Source: Spirochaetia bacterium 38H-sp
GTDB taxonomy: Bacteria; Spirochaetota; Spirochaetia; Winmispirales; Winmispiraceae
Assembly (NCBI GenBank): GCA_039023545.1
Contig: JBCHKQ010000002.1
Span: 558,001 to 622,000, forward strand
DNA: 64,000 nucleotides
Direction of reading: 5' to 3'
This document shows, one piece after another, positions 28,249 through 37,317 of this stretch. Position numbers and translations under genes: made by a program. Below the pieces are notes generated by a model, which was not told the DNA's origin, did no database searches, and saw only the letters and a program-made list of their open reading frames with translations. How positions within the stretch are numbered: position 1 is the stretch's first letter; each line of letters starts with the position of its first letter.

Positions 28249-29613
28249 ATGACAATTTTGAAAATACTATCGGGACTTATATTTGGTCTTAGCATAGTTG
28301 TATTCTTTCATGAGCTAGGACATTATATTGCTGCAAGGCTGGCTGGTATAAAAGTAGAAGCCTTTTCCATAGGATTTGGTCCAGCATTATTTAGCTTTAA
28401 ACGCAAAGGGACAATATACAAGATATCTCTTTTGCCTCTGGGCGGTTATTGTAAGCTAAAAGGAGAAACAGCCTTTCAAGAAGCACTGGAAAAAAATCTA
28501 AATAGTATTCCAAGAGAACCCCAATCCTTTTTCTCCGCCTCACCACTCAAAAGGATTGCCGTAAGTCTGGCAGGACCAATGGGGAATATAATCTTTGCAT
28601 TTATTATTGTGACTCTTTTATGGACAATAGGTTTTACGGTGTATGCTCCTCCCGCAAAAATAGTTCTAGAATCAGATTATCCATTATTAAAACAAGAAAC
28701 ATATCCCGCAACAGAGGCTGGGATGCAAAGCGGAGATCTAATAAAAAAAATAAACAATGTGAATATAGAGAATTTTAGAGATATTTTGGAGATTATACCT
28801 ACATCGGGAGGCAAGAATCTAAAAATAACGATAGAGAGAGATGGAGAAGAGAAAGAATTATTTGTTAAACCTATAAAAAATCCCAATACAGGAACATACC
28901 GGATAGGGGTGTATCCATGGATAGAGCCTGTGATCGATTATGTAGAAAAAAACAGTAGCGCGGATATAGCAGGGCTAATGCAGGGAGACAGAATATTGGC
29001 AATAAATGATACTAAGATAAACAATACCATGGAATTAAATTATTATATAACACAAAACAGGCCTTCCAAAATAAAATTGACTTTATTAAGGAATAACTAT
29101 AAGAAGGATATAACACTAGTCCCAATATATTATGACCAAGAAGTAAAGCTTGGAATAGGCTTTAGACTGGAACAATATAGACAATATACAAAAAATCCTC
29201 TCGAAGCTGTAAAAAAGGCATTTTTAGAAATAGGGACAATCTTAAAACAAAACATTATTGGACTATCCACTCTTTTTTCCCCTGCTGCAAAGAATACCGT
29301 AGCAGGACCTATAAGCATAAGCTATTATATGGGAGATATGCTTAGCCAAGGTATAAGCGGAAAAAACAAAGCCGGCTTGTCACCATTTATAGAACTACTT
29401 GCAATAATAAGTATTGCTCTGGGAATAATGAATTTACTTCCCATTCCTATAATGGATGGAGGCCAAATCCTTATCTTCTTCATAGAATGGATAAAAAGAA
29501 AACCTCTCCATCCCAAAACAATGTACAGATATCAGATAACAGGAGCTTTTATAGCTCTTATTCTATTTATAATAGTATTATCACTTGATTTGACTACCGT
29601 GAGTAACTTCTAA
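28249..29613 (+). CDS. rseP: Site-2 zinc metalloprotease RseP
   Basis: This intramembrane protease cuts transmembrane segments such as those of anti-sigma factors or signal peptides. The 454-residue protein has the zinc site HELGH at residues 21-25 in the first helix and the GxxPxxPLGGY-like stretch LLPLGGYCKLKGE. Two PDZ-like domains lie in the middle (AGMQSGDLIKKINNV and AGLMQGDRILAINDT). The C-terminal LLPIPIMDGGQIL carries the third zinc ligand. GGAG lies ten bases before the ATG. It is in the usual place behind dxr. Confidence 0.94.
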   Translation: MTILKILSGLIFGLSIVVFFHELGHYIAARLAGIKVEAFSIGFGPALFSFKRKGTIYKISLLPLGGYCKLKGETAFQEALEKNLNSIPREPQSFFSASPLKRIAVSLAGPMGNIIFAFIIVTLLWTIGFTVYAPPAKIVLESDYPLLKQETYPATEAGMQSGDLIKKINNVNIENFRDILEIIPTSGGKNLKITIERDGEEKELFVKPIKNPNTGTYRIGVYPWIEPVIDYVEKNSSADIAGLMQGDRILAINDTKINNTMELNYYITQNRPSKIKLTLLRNNYKKDITLVPIYYDQEVKLGIGFRLEQYRQYTKNPLEAVKKAFLEIGTILKQNIIGLSTLFSPAAKNTVAGPISISYYMGDMLSQGISGKNKAGLSPFIELLAIISIALGIMNLLPIPIMDGGQILIFFIEWIKRKPLHPKTMYRYQITGAFIALILFIIVLSLDLTTVSNF

Positions 29614-29622
29614 GGAGAATCT

Positions 29623-31608
29623 ATGAGGAAATGTTGCCTACTAACAGTTTTTTTTATCAGCCAGATGTTTTTATATGCTTTTAACTCCTCCATAATAATA
29701 CAAACAGGGCACACCGGTGTGATAAATAATATTATAGAATCTTCTGATGGTAAATATATTATAACAAGCGGAGTAGATAGTAAAATAAAAATCTTTAGCA
29801 GAGAAGAAAACAAGATAATACAGGAGATACTTATCTATGATTCTACAATAGAATATATAGCTGTAAATCCTGTAAAAACACAGATAGCAGTTATAGTAAG
29901 AAGAGGAGAAGACTATTATCTGGAAATATATGATTGGCTTATTGCACAAAAACTTAAAAGTATAAAAATTTCTGATAGACCTTTATTCATTGATTATTCG
30001 CCAAAAGGAACGTATATTTTCCTTTCTGTTCCAAAGTGGAACAGTCTAAGAATATACAATACTTCAGGTTCTCTTGTCAATTTTAATGCCGGATTTGGAA
30101 TAATCAATTATATGTTCTTTTCAAAAACAGAGCAAACATTGGTAACATATCAGTCCTCCTCCCAAGAACTTATATACTGGGATATGAAAAATAAGAGCAA
30201 AAAAGCCTCTGTGAGAACCAGGGTAAAACTGGATAAGCCTGTACTGTATTCTCAAAGAATCATGATAGGTAAAGCAAACAAGACCATATATGCTATTGAT
30301 TTATACACAGGAGAAATAATAGACAGCATAGCAATCGATGCAAAAAATATTCTTGTAACAAATAACACAATAGTTGTAACAGAAAATAGTAGCTTTGCCT
30401 CCATAATACTATACACAATAGAAGAAAATAAACTAAAACAACAAAAAAAAATTGATGCAAGCTCCTTTTTATCTGACATATCAAGCATTACATGTGATGC
30501 TAACGGTTATATAATAGCAGGAACATCAAAAGGCACCATAAAAATGCTCAGTACAAAAAGCGGACAACAGAAAACCGTGCTTTCTTCCTCTATGACAACA
30601 ATAAAACAAATATCTTTCTCAGAAAGCAATGCTTTTTGTTCTACATCGGAGTTTACTCTGCAGTGGGAAGCTTCTATTTTTTCTGACAGACCAAGTGATA
30701 ACCTGGTAGAGGCAAAAAAAATACCTATAAACTTTACCAATGCAGGTATAGAACCTATAGAAGGGTCAGAAAAAATATTGATGTGGTCAACAGGCTATCC
30801 TTTTCCACCTAGGCTGCTAGTATATAATGCCAAAGAAAATAAAATAGAAAAAGAAATATCCAATCTTACGGCATATGTTCAGAAAATACTTATTACGGAT
30901 GAGAGCATAGTAATACTGGAAAAGGACAGTGTGATAAGAATACTCGATAAAACGGACATGACAGAAAAACTAAGAATACCAGCAAAAGGTATAAATGATA
31001 TCGCCTCTATAAAAGAACATATAATATATGCGGCAAGAACAAAAACAAGCGACCCACCCTACTCTTTAATAAAAATCGATACTTTGTTTGGCGAAACAGT
31101 TCCTATAGAGACCAATGATGAAATTATCTATAAGATATTAACAGACAAAATCAAAAATAAAATATATTTCTTAAACATCTCCTCCAATCCGTCGACCAGC
31201 GTAAAATCTGCAAGCATAAATAGCGACAATGGTAACATATATTCTATAAGAACTCTGTACAATATAGCACAGATAGACTCAAATGCAGATATAATAATAG
31301 ATAAAGATACAGGCTATATCTATACCACCGTGGGCTTTTCTTCTCCTGTCAAGATAGGACAATCTGAAAAGAAAACATTTGAAGCAACTGGACACATACC
31401 AAGGAAATTGTCGACTTTTAAAAACATATTATATTCTATCAATAGTGATGGCAGCATTTCTATGTGGGATACTATAACTGGCAAGCATATTTATGATGTC
31501 TACATATTTGCAGACGGAAATTGGATAATAGAGGGGAGAAACGGAGAACTCATTCCTTCCTCACAGGAAGTAATAAAAGAAAGAATATATCAACTGGCAA
31601 AAGGATAA
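29623..31608 (+). CDS. Exported beta-propeller (WD40-like) repeat protein
   Basis: The 661-residue protein begins with a signal peptide (CLLTVFFISQMFLYAF), then repeated beta-propeller units. The clearest are HTGVINNIIESSDGKYIITSGVDSKIKIFS at the start, IIYDWDMKNKS-like strands, CDANGYIIAGTSKGTIKML in the middle and LYSINSDGSISMWDTITGKHIYDV near the end, which closes with FADGNWIIEG. It is likely periplasmic and a protein-binding scaffold. It is 9 bp behind rseP in the same operon. No catalytic residue or family beyond WD40/YVTN-like repeats is recognised. Confidence 0.75.
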   Translation: MRKCCLLTVFFISQMFLYAFNSSIIIQTGHTGVINNIIESSDGKYIITSGVDSKIKIFSREENKIIQEILIYDSTIEYIAVNPVKTQIAVIVRRGEDYYLEIYDWLIAQKLKSIKISDRPLFIDYSPKGTYIFLSVPKWNSLRIYNTSGSLVNFNAGFGIINYMFFSKTEQTLVTYQSSSQELIYWDMKNKSKKASVRTRVKLDKPVLYSQRIMIGKANKTIYAIDLYTGEIIDSIAIDAKNILVTNNTIVVTENSSFASIILYTIEENKLKQQKKIDASSFLSDISSITCDANGYIIAGTSKGTIKMLSTKSGQQKTVLSSSMTTIKQISFSESNAFCSTSEFTLQWEASIFSDRPSDNLVEAKKIPINFTNAGIEPIEGSEKILMWSTGYPFPPRLLVYNAKENKIEKEISNLTAYVQKILITDESIVILEKDSVIRILDKTDMTEKLRIPAKGINDIASIKEHIIYAARTKTSDPPYSLIKIDTLFGETVPIETNDEIIYKILTDKIKNKIYFLNISSNPSTSVKSASINSDNGNIYSIRTLYNIAQIDSNADIIIDKDTGYIYTTVGFSSPVKIGQSEKKTFEATGHIPRKLSTFKNILYSINSDGSISMWDTITGKHIYDVYIFADGNWIIEGRNGELIPSSQEVIKERIYQLAKG

Positions 31609-31610
31609 TA

Positions 31611-31892
31611 TTATAAATCAGCTAATACTTTTTTTATAGCCGTAGTAACAGCCTTTTTTATCTCATATGCCTCTTCTTCCGAGATAGAAGAGGCATATAT
31701 TCTCCCCAGCAAAGTGGCTCTGTATCGTGGCTTTACATGGTTTAATGCATAAGCAGCTATATCCAGGACACATTCTTCTGACATAAGCCTCTCATCTCCC
31801 AGAGCTTTAAGCTGTTTTTCCAGCTCATCAAGAACAAGCCTTTCTGATTCGTTGGCTAGAGAAGAAAAATCATATTCTTTTAAAAATTCCAT
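31611..31892 (-). CDS. ComFB-family (late competence development) protein
   Basis: The 93-residue acidic protein has the ComFB pattern: N-terminal helices, DELEKQLKALG, then ECVLDIAAYALNHVKPRYRATLLGRIYAS. The A-x-x-x-N-x-x-x-P-x-Y core is the family mark. I chose the ATG at 31892, behind a G-rich GGTGGGG; an upstream TTG would add six residues. ComFB proteins were named from a Bacillus competence operon, but their role is uncertain, and in cyanobacteria they bind cyclic di-nucleotides. It may be the last gene after dnaB. Confidence 0.72.
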   Translation of the reverse strand: MEFLKEYDFSSLANESERLVLDELEKQLKALGDERLMSEECVLDIAAYALNHVKPRYRATLLGRIYASSISEEEAYEIKKAVTTAIKKVLADL

Positions 31893-31926
31893 ATCCCCAC
31901 CTGATAACAATATCTATGTTATATTA

Positions 31927-33255
31927 TTATACATCCGAGGCAAAAGATTCAAATTTTGTATACTCCGGAATAAATGCAACCTTTACAGTACCTATTGGAC
32001 CGTTACGCTGCTTGGCTATTATCAATTCTGTTTCTATCTCTGATGCCTTGTTATTATCATCGGAGGCAAGTCGTTCTCTATGTATAAAGATGACAACATC
32101 AGCATCCTGTTCTATGGAGCCAGATTCTCTTATGTCCGCAAGGGATGGTCTTTTTCCTTCTGACTCTCTTCTTAGCTGAGAAAGTGCTATCACCGGTATA
32201 CTTAACTCTCTTGCAAGAGCCTTTAAAGATCTACTTATTTCCGCTATTTGCTCATGACGTGGTATTGCTTTATCTTCTGATGTTATCAGAGTAAGATAAT
32301 CTATAAAAATAACTTTTACTCCATACTGCAGACACATTTTCCTTGCCTGAGCTCTCAAATCAAGAAGTCGTATATTGGGAACATCGACTATATAGAGGGG
32401 AGCCTCATATATTCTTCCCGCAGCCTCGGAGATTTTCTGGAAATCGGCAGGCTTAAGTAATCCTGCTCTTATGTGGTTAAAATTGATTCTTGCCTCCCCT
32501 GCGAGTATTCTTAGCATAAGAGCCATATCTGACATTTCCAGAGTAAAGAATCCTACAGGTATTTTCTTGTGTATTGCAATATGTGTAGCCATGCTCAGTG
32601 CAAGGGCTGTTTTTCCTACTGAGGGTCGGGCTCCTATTACTATAAACTCAGATTCGTGAAAGCCTGTAAGCATTCTATCAAGATCTTTAAAACCCGTAGG
32701 TATTCCTATAGAAGAATCTTTATCTTTAACCCATCTTTCTATTATTTCCACCGTACTTGATACAAGCTGCTTGGGTGGCTTTATGGAGAACTGGGTTCCT
32801 GCTTCTGTAAGCTCAAAAACTTCTTTTTCTATATTTTCCAACGATAAGCGTGTGTCATAAGCCTTATCGGTAGCCCAAGCCATCATCTGCTGGGATATTT
32901 TTATTAGGGTTCTTCTTACACTGTTATCTTTTACTATCTTCGCATAGTATTCTACATTGGCAGAAGTCGGTACGGCAGCTGTTAGAGAGGCAACATAAGC
33001 AGGTCCTCCGCTCTCAGAAAGTAAGTCTTTTGCCTTGAGTTCCTCGACAAGGGTAATGATATCTGTAGATTCTCCTCGATTATACCTGTCTATAATTGCC
33101 TGATATATGTTGCGATTAGCCCTTTTATAAAAATCATCCGGTCTAAGAATCTCCAATACAACAGCGAGCGCTTCTCCGTCAAGGAGAAGCGCTCCCAATA
33201 CTGCCATCTCGGATTGTTCGTCATAAGGTGGAACAAAAGCAGAAGGATTCTGCAT
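31927..33255 (-). CDS. dnaB: Replicative DNA helicase
   Basis: DnaB is the hexameric 5'-3' replication-fork helicase. The 442-residue protein has the N-terminal domain (PPYDEQSEMAVLGALLLD), then the RecA-like C-terminal domain. That domain has Walker A GARPSVGKTALAL, GFFTLEMSD, Walker B VIFIDYLTLI, SRSLKALARELSIPVIALSQL (H4), and RESGSIEQDADVVIFIHRE. The C-terminus ends FIPEYTKFESF, normal for the family. It is the last gene of rpsF-ssb-rpsR-rplI-dnaB, an arrangement seen in several phyla. Confidence 0.96.
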   Translation of the reverse strand: MQNPSAFVPPYDEQSEMAVLGALLLDGEALAVVLEILRPDDFYKRANRNIYQAIIDRYNRGESTDIITLVEELKAKDLLSESGGPAYVASLTAAVPTSANVEYYAKIVKDNSVRRTLIKISQQMMAWATDKAYDTRLSLENIEKEVFELTEAGTQFSIKPPKQLVSSTVEIIERWVKDKDSSIGIPTGFKDLDRMLTGFHESEFIVIGARPSVGKTALALSMATHIAIHKKIPVGFFTLEMSDMALMLRILAGEARINFNHIRAGLLKPADFQKISEAAGRIYEAPLYIVDVPNIRLLDLRAQARKMCLQYGVKVIFIDYLTLITSEDKAIPRHEQIAEISRSLKALARELSIPVIALSQLRRESEGKRPSLADIRESGSIEQDADVVIFIHRERLASDDNNKASEIETELIIAKQRNGPIGTVKVAFIPEYTKFESFASDV

Positions 33256-33257
33256 GA

Positions 33258-33758
33258 TTATTCCTGAGAACTATTTTCTTCTTTCTTTTCTTCTTCCTGC
33301 TGGCCTTCTGCCTTTACGTTTATAGAAAGAATAGCCTTTTCATCTTCATAGATGCTTACAGAAACCTTGTATTTTCCTATCATCTTTATACCATGTCCCG
33401 GAACATCTATGCGCTTTTTCTCTACTACGATACCTTTTTTCTGGAGCTCTTCTGCAATAAGAGCAGAGGTAACAGCACCAAAGAGTTTTCCTTTCTCTCC
33501 GGCCTGCATATAGATTGTAAGCTCTTCTGACTCCAGACGGGTCTTGAGATCTTTGGCCTTTTCTCTTTTTTCTGCCTTTTTCTTTTCTATCTTATGCCTT
33601 CTGCTCTCTATCAGAGCCTGACTTGCCTTATTAAATATAAGGGCAAGACCTCTGGGAACAAGATAGTTTCTTGCATATCCGGGAGCAACTGTTTTTACAT
33701 CTCCCTCTTCTCCCAAGTTGGGAACATCAGCAGTCAATATTACCTTTGTAGACTTCAT
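33258..33758 (-). CDS. rplI: 50S ribosomal protein L9
   Basis: L9 binds 23S rRNA at the base of the L1 stalk. The N-terminal domain is canonical (VILTADVPNLGEEGDVKTVAPGYARNYLVPRGLA), followed by the long connecting helix (IEKKKAEKREKAKDLKTRL) and the C-terminal domain. A tail of about 20 Glu/Lys/Gln-rich residues extends beyond the usual 148-150-residue length. It lies two bases upstream of dnaB. Confidence 0.95.
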   Translation of the reverse strand: MKSTKVILTADVPNLGEEGDVKTVAPGYARNYLVPRGLALIFNKASQALIESRRHKIEKKKAEKREKAKDLKTRLESEELTIYMQAGEKGKLFGAVTSALIAEELQKKGIVVEKKRIDVPGHGIKMIGKYKVSVSIYEDEKAILSINVKAEGQQEEEKKEENSSQE

Positions 33759-33807
33759 ATCAACACTCCTTGGTATTCTAATAACACAATGTCTTATAAA
33801 TAATTAA

Positions 33808-34074
33808 TCAACCCATTGGAAGCAGAGCAAGAATTCTTGCCTTCTTTATCTCTCTGACAAGTCTGCGCTGATTTTTGGCAGAAGTTCCTGTTATTCTCCT
33901 GGGAAGAATCTTACCGTTTTCTGTTAAAAACTGTCTGAGAACCTCTGGTTTCTTATAATCTATGTCCAGATTATAAACCGCAATCTTATCTATTTTTTTC
34001 TTAAAAAAGGGCTTTCTCTGTCTTGTAGCCCTATCATCATTGTTATTATCTCTGTCTTTTATATCCTCTGCCAT
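33808..34074 (-). CDS. rpsR: 30S ribosomal protein S18
   Basis: The 88-residue protein carries the S18 core: [57 protein letters not shown]. The N-terminal 20 residues are polar and Asn/Asp/Arg-rich. GGAGG precedes the start. It lies between ssb and rplI in the conserved order. Confidence 0.96.
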   Translation of the reverse strand: MAEDIKDRDNNNDDRATRQRKPFFKKKIDKIAVYNLDIDYKKPEVLRQFLTENGKILPRRITGTSAKNQRRLVREIKKARILALLPMG

Positions 34075-34098
34075 ATCATCCTCCGTAAAATATATTGG

Positions 34099-34524
34099 TT
34101 AAAATGGTATATCCTCTTCTGGTAAGTTATCTACAAAATCATCATTCATATCCGATCCAATATCGGAATATGAAGAGGTATTAGAGGAAGAAGCCTGTCC
34201 TCTTCCTCCCATAAGACGGATATTTGAAGCCACTATCTCAACCTTACTTCTTCTCTGTCCGTCCTGCTCCCATCTGTTTTGCCTAAGCTCACCTTGCACA
34301 GCTACCTGCTGCCCTTTTACAAGATATTTCCCAACAGCTTCGCCCAGTCTTCCGAATAAAACAATATCAAAAAAATTAGGCTCATCTGTCCAGGAGTCAC
34401 CCTCCTTCCTGGATCTGTTAACAGCAAGAGAAAACCTGCAGATAGGCATTCCTCCACCTGTATATCTGAGCTCCGCATCCCTGACAACTCTTCCGACAAG
34501 GACTACGCTGTTGATATCCGACAT
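34099..34524 (-). CDS. ssb: Single-stranded DNA-binding protein
   Basis: SSB coats single-stranded DNA in replication and repair. The 141-residue protein has the OB fold (NSVVLVGRVVRDAELRYTGGGMPICRFSLAVNR, FFDIVLFGRLGEAVGKYLVKGQQVAVQGEL). A short Ser/Asp-rich linker and the acidic interaction tip DDFVDNLPEEDIPF end with the conserved D-I-P-F. It sits inside the ribosomal protein operon, as in many bacteria. Confidence 0.96.
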   Translation of the reverse strand: MSDINSVVLVGRVVRDAELRYTGGGMPICRFSLAVNRSRKEGDSWTDEPNFFDIVLFGRLGEAVGKYLVKGQQVAVQGELRQNRWEQDGQRRSKVEIVASNIRLMGGRGQASSSNTSSYSDIGSDMNDDFVDNLPEEDIPF

Positions 34525-34531
34525 AAATACC

Positions 34532-34813
34532 TCAGTCTTCTACCCTGGTCACAAGAAATCTCAGGATTCCATCCACATATTTTAGCTCATGCTCAAGTTT
34601 GGCAATAGCATCCGGTGCTGCAGTAAACAGCCACAGATAATAATGACCTCGGGATTGTTTTTTTATCTGATATGCGAGCTGACGCTCTCCCATATCCTCT
34701 TCTTTTTTTATCTCAGCACCCACTTTAGAGAGGTGCTCGGACACCTTGGCTTTTGCCTGGGTGTACTGGTCCTGTTCCTGACGGAACACACACACTAGCT
34801 CGTATTTTCTCAT
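34532..34813 (-). CDS. rpsF: 30S ribosomal protein S6
   Basis: The 93-residue protein begins MRKYELVCVFRQEQDQ and has the S6 fold, with MGERQLAYQIKKQSRGHYYLW and YVDGILRFLVTRVED. I chose the ATG at 34813 because AAGGAG lies eight bases upstream; the longer open frame upstream crosses the promoter. It heads the rpsF-ssb-rpsR-rplI-dnaB operon. Confidence 0.95.
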   Translation of the reverse strand: MRKYELVCVFRQEQDQYTQAKAKVSEHLSKVGAEIKKEEDMGERQLAYQIKKQSRGHYYLWLFTAAPDAIAKLEHELKYVDGILRFLVTRVED

Positions 34814-34871
34814 GTACGACTCCTTATGGCCTTTACGAACCGCCCCTACAGAGCGATTAAAGAGTTTTTTT

Positions 34872-34900
34872 AGGCTATCATGTAAGAATATAGATGTCAA
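34872..34900 (-). promoter_or_regulatory. Promoter of the rpsF-dnaB operon
   Basis: On the minus strand, TTGACA (34895-34900), a 17-bp spacer and TAGCCT (34872-34877) lie about 60 bp upstream of rpsF. The -35 is perfect; the -10 keeps the TA...T frame. Confidence 0.6.
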
Positions 34901-34932
34901 GCATACGACCATAGGCGACGATAATATACCTG

Positions 34933-35370
34933 ATGGCAAGGATAATAGCTTTTAAAGAAAATATCTATGCTCTTGAAGTTTACATCCAGACTTTGACAGA
35001 AACAACCAGACTTCCTCTTGATCCGGACATCTTTATAGATCATGTGCTGGAAGAACTTTTTTTTGTAGACAGAAGTCTTTCTATCATACAAAAGGCAGCG
35101 GAGAAAATACAAAGTAATGCAGAAAGAGAAAAGACTCTTCTTTTGATAGCAAGAGCTAGAGGAAACTTTGAGCATCTCATATCAGATATATTATCAGGCA
35201 AGACTGCAAAATCACTGCCTCTCAAGCCAGCACTAAACAGACTGGAATCCGCAAAACATAATCAGGAAAAAGAAATAAAACGTATTAGGGAGCTTATTAG
35301 CACACATAGGGATGAAGAAATGGTATCCCCGGAAGAAATGGCTGGTCTGCTTGCCCCACCGGAAGAATAG
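34933..35370 (+). CDS. Helical protein of unknown function
   Basis: The 145-residue protein is predicted all-helical and charged, without membrane or signal segments. It begins MARIIAFKENIYALEVYIQT, has a coiled-coil-like stretch LESAKHNQEKEIKRIRELIS, and ends in a distinctive EEMAGLLAPPEE. There is no clear SD; a possible -10 (TAATAT) lies just before the ATG, so it may be leaderless. It is divergent from rpsF and upstream of the NifA-like gene, separated from it by two facing repeat elements. No family recognised. Confidence 0.6.
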   Translation: MARIIAFKENIYALEVYIQTLTETTRLPLDPDIFIDHVLEELFFVDRSLSIIQKAAEKIQSNAEREKTLLLIARARGNFEHLISDILSGKTAKSLPLKPALNRLESAKHNQEKEIKRIRELISTHRDEEMVSPEEMAGLLAPPEE

Positions 35371-35380
35371 GATACTATAG

Positions 35381-35420
35381 ACCGAACGTCGGCACGCAAT
35401 GCGTGCCGACTTTTTTTTTT
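35381..35420 (+). terminator. ACCGAACG hairpin element, terminator type (copy 7)
   Basis: The box (35381-35388) opens a perfect 10-bp stem GTCGGCACGC / GCGTGCCGAC with a 3-nt loop, then ten T residues. It starts 11 bp after the stop of the helical protein gene. Confidence 0.93.
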
Positions 35421-35486
35421 GCAAGAACTATTGCAAAAAAAAATACAAAAAGGTAGGATGCTATCATACTATTTTGTAGGATAAAA

Positions 35487-35515
35487 GGCGCAGGCGTAGC
35501 CTTGCGCCGTTCGGT
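35487..35515 (-). repeat. ACCGAACG hairpin element facing copy 7 (copy 8)
   Basis: On the minus strand, the box (35508-35515) opens a GGCGCA / TGCGCC stem with an inner GGC / GCC pair, followed by TTTTAT. No minus-strand gene ends here, since both neighbours are on the plus strand. It would act on antisense transcription coming from the NifA-like gene, or have a different role. Confidence 0.75.
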
Positions 35516-35540
35516 ATAAATTTTTTCTCCGGGAGAAGAT

Positions 35541-37109
35541 ATGGGTGATAATATTTCCAAGATGGAAAAGAAAGTAAGAGAGCTTTCGCTCTTGTTTGAG
35601 GTGAGTCAGATTCTTGCACAGGCTATCGATGTCAAGGATGTTCTCCAACCTGTTCTAAGACTTATATCCGAGCACGAGGGGATGAACAGGGGAACAATCA
35701 CGCTGCTTAACCGACAGACCGGAGAAATAGTTATAGAAGAGGCTTACGGTCTTTCTACCAGCCAAAAACAACGCGGTAGATACAGAATTGGAGAAGGGGT
35801 AACCGGTAAGGTAGTAGAAACAGGAAAACCAATTGTCATAAGGAAATTGTCGGAGAGCAAGGAGTTTCTTAATAAAACAGGCTCCAGAAAACTGGAGAAG
35901 GAGCTTTCTTTTTTCTGTGTTCCCATAAAGAGCGGTAACGAGGTTATAGGTACGCTCAGTGCAGACAGGGATTATGATCCGGAGATGGATATAGAGGATG
36001 AAGGTAGACTTCTGTCCATCCTGGCTTCTCTTATTGCACAGTCAGTAAAAGTTAAGCAGGAAATGGCAGAAGAACGAGAAAAACTGCTTATGGAAAACCA
36101 GAGGTTGCATGAGGAACTCAAGGAGCATTTTAAGCCTGCCAATATTGTAGGAACATCCAAGGCCATGCAGGATGTCTACGATATGCTGGCAACTGTATCC
36201 AAGAGCGAAGCAACAGTGCTTATAAGAGGAGAGAGTGGAACAGGAAAAGAGCTTATAGCTCACGCAATACATTATAACAGTTTTAGAGCAGACAAGCCAT
36301 TTGTCAAGGTAAACTGTGCAGCACTGCCTGAGACCATAATTGAGAGCGAGCTTTTTGGCCACGAGAAAGGAGCCTTTACCGGTGCGATAAACAGGCGCAA
36401 AGGACGCTTTGAGCTTGCAAACGAAGGAACTATTTTCCTGGATGAGATAGGCGATCTTTCACCTCAGATGCAGGTTAAACTACTCAGAGTACTGCAGGAA
36501 AAAGAGTTTGAAAGAGTTGGAGGAACAGAAACCATAAAAGTCAATGTGAGGGTCATAGCAGCAACAAACAGGAATCTGGAAAAACTAATGGAAGAAGGTA
36601 AGTTTAGAGAAGATCTATATTACAGGCTCAACGTGTTTCCGATTCATATTCCACCACTTAGAGAGAGAAAAAGCGACATCATATTGCTTGCAGACCATTT
36701 TACAGAGAAATATTCAAAACAGAACAACAAAGATATCCAGAGGATATCTACACCGGCTCTCAATCTTCTTACCAGCTATCACTGGCCTGGAAATGTAAGA
36801 GAGCTAGAAAACTGTATAGAACGGGCCGTAATCCTCAGTACAGACGGTGTTATACACAGCTATCACCTGCCTCCAAGTCTCCAAAGCGCAGAATCTTCTC
36901 ATACAGAATTCAGAGGCACACTCCAAGAAACCCTAGACAGACTGGAAAAAGAACTAATAGAAGACGCACTCAAAACTCACAGAGGAAACATGTCCAAGGC
37001 CGCAAAGATGCTGGGAATAACAGAAAGAATCATGGGACTGCGTGTAAAAAAGCATAACATTGACACAAAAATGTACAAACCCAGAAAAAAACCACATATT
37101 AGTATGTAA
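35541..37109 (+). CDS. NifA-like sigma-54-dependent transcription activator
   Basis: This AAA+ enhancer-binding protein activates RNA polymerase with sigma-54. The 522-residue protein has an N-terminal GAF domain of NifA type (about residues 20-175, with [18 protein letters not shown]). The AAA+ domain has Walker [16 protein letters not shown], sigma-54 contact [13 protein letters not shown], Walker [15 protein letters not shown], and [10 protein letters not shown]. The C-terminal Fis-type helix-turn-helix is [23 protein letters not shown]. There is no response-regulator receiver domain, so it is not NtrC. The neighbour amtB has a good sigma-54 promoter, a likely target. No nif structural genes are in the window. 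Confidence 0.9.
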   Translation: MGDNISKMEKKVRELSLLFEVSQILAQAIDVKDVLQPVLRLISEHEGMNRGTITLLNRQTGEIVIEEAYGLSTSQKQRGRYRIGEGVTGKVVETGKPIVIRKLSESKEFLNKTGSRKLEKELSFFCVPIKSGNEVIGTLSADRDYDPEMDIEDEGRLLSILASLIAQSVKVKQEMAEEREKLLMENQRLHEELKEHFKPANIVGTSKAMQDVYDMLATVSKSEATVLIRGESGTGKELIAHAIHYNSFRADKPFVKVNCAALPETIIESELFGHEKGAFTGAINRRKGRFELANEGTIFLDEIGDLSPQMQVKLLRVLQEKEFERVGGTETIKVNVRVIAATNRNLEKLMEEGKFREDLYYRLNVFPIHIPPLRERKSDIILLADHFTEKYSKQNNKDIQRISTPALNLLTSYHWPGNVRELENCIERAVILSTDGVIHSYHLPPSLQSAESSHTEFRGTLQETLDRLEKELIEDALKTHRGNMSKAAKMLGITERIMGLRVKKHNIDTKMYKPRKKPHISM

Positions 37110-37317
37110 ATATAATACATCATACATATTTGTAGAATATATTTGCAAAACATTCTCTCTGGTTGGTATATTCTCAAAAAGTTACTAAAAATAATTATTT
37201 TATATCTCTTTATATATTAATAAAATATCTACAGATAATTTTTCCAGTAAAGAAAAACATCCTCCGCTTGGCACAAAAAATGCCACATTATCTGCAAAAC
37301 ACCAGATGGAGGCAGAT
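37110..37317. promoter_or_regulatory. Intergenic region with the amtB control signals
   Basis: This 208-bp gap between the NifA-like gene and amtB carries the -24/-12 promoter listed separately. It also has an AT-rich 14-bp palindrome (37188-37201) and a TGT-N9-ACA motif (37105-37119) overlapping the end of the activator gene. A NifA site would be TGT-N10-ACA, so the latter is one base short and cannot be claimed as an activator site. Confidence 0.4.
37269..37284 (+). promoter_or_regulatory. Sigma-54 (-24/-12) promoter of amtB
   Basis: TTGGCAC-AAAAAA-TGCC has GG (37270-37271) and GC (37282-37283) exactly 10 nt apart, the sigma-54 rule, with TTGGCAC matching the -24 consensus fully. A start near 37295 leaves a short leader with GGAGG before the amtB ATG. 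Confidence 0.85.

Noticed and set aside
37105-37119. NifA binding site upstream of amtB
   Set aside because: TGT and ACA are 9 nt apart instead of 10, and the motif overlaps the end of the upstream gene.
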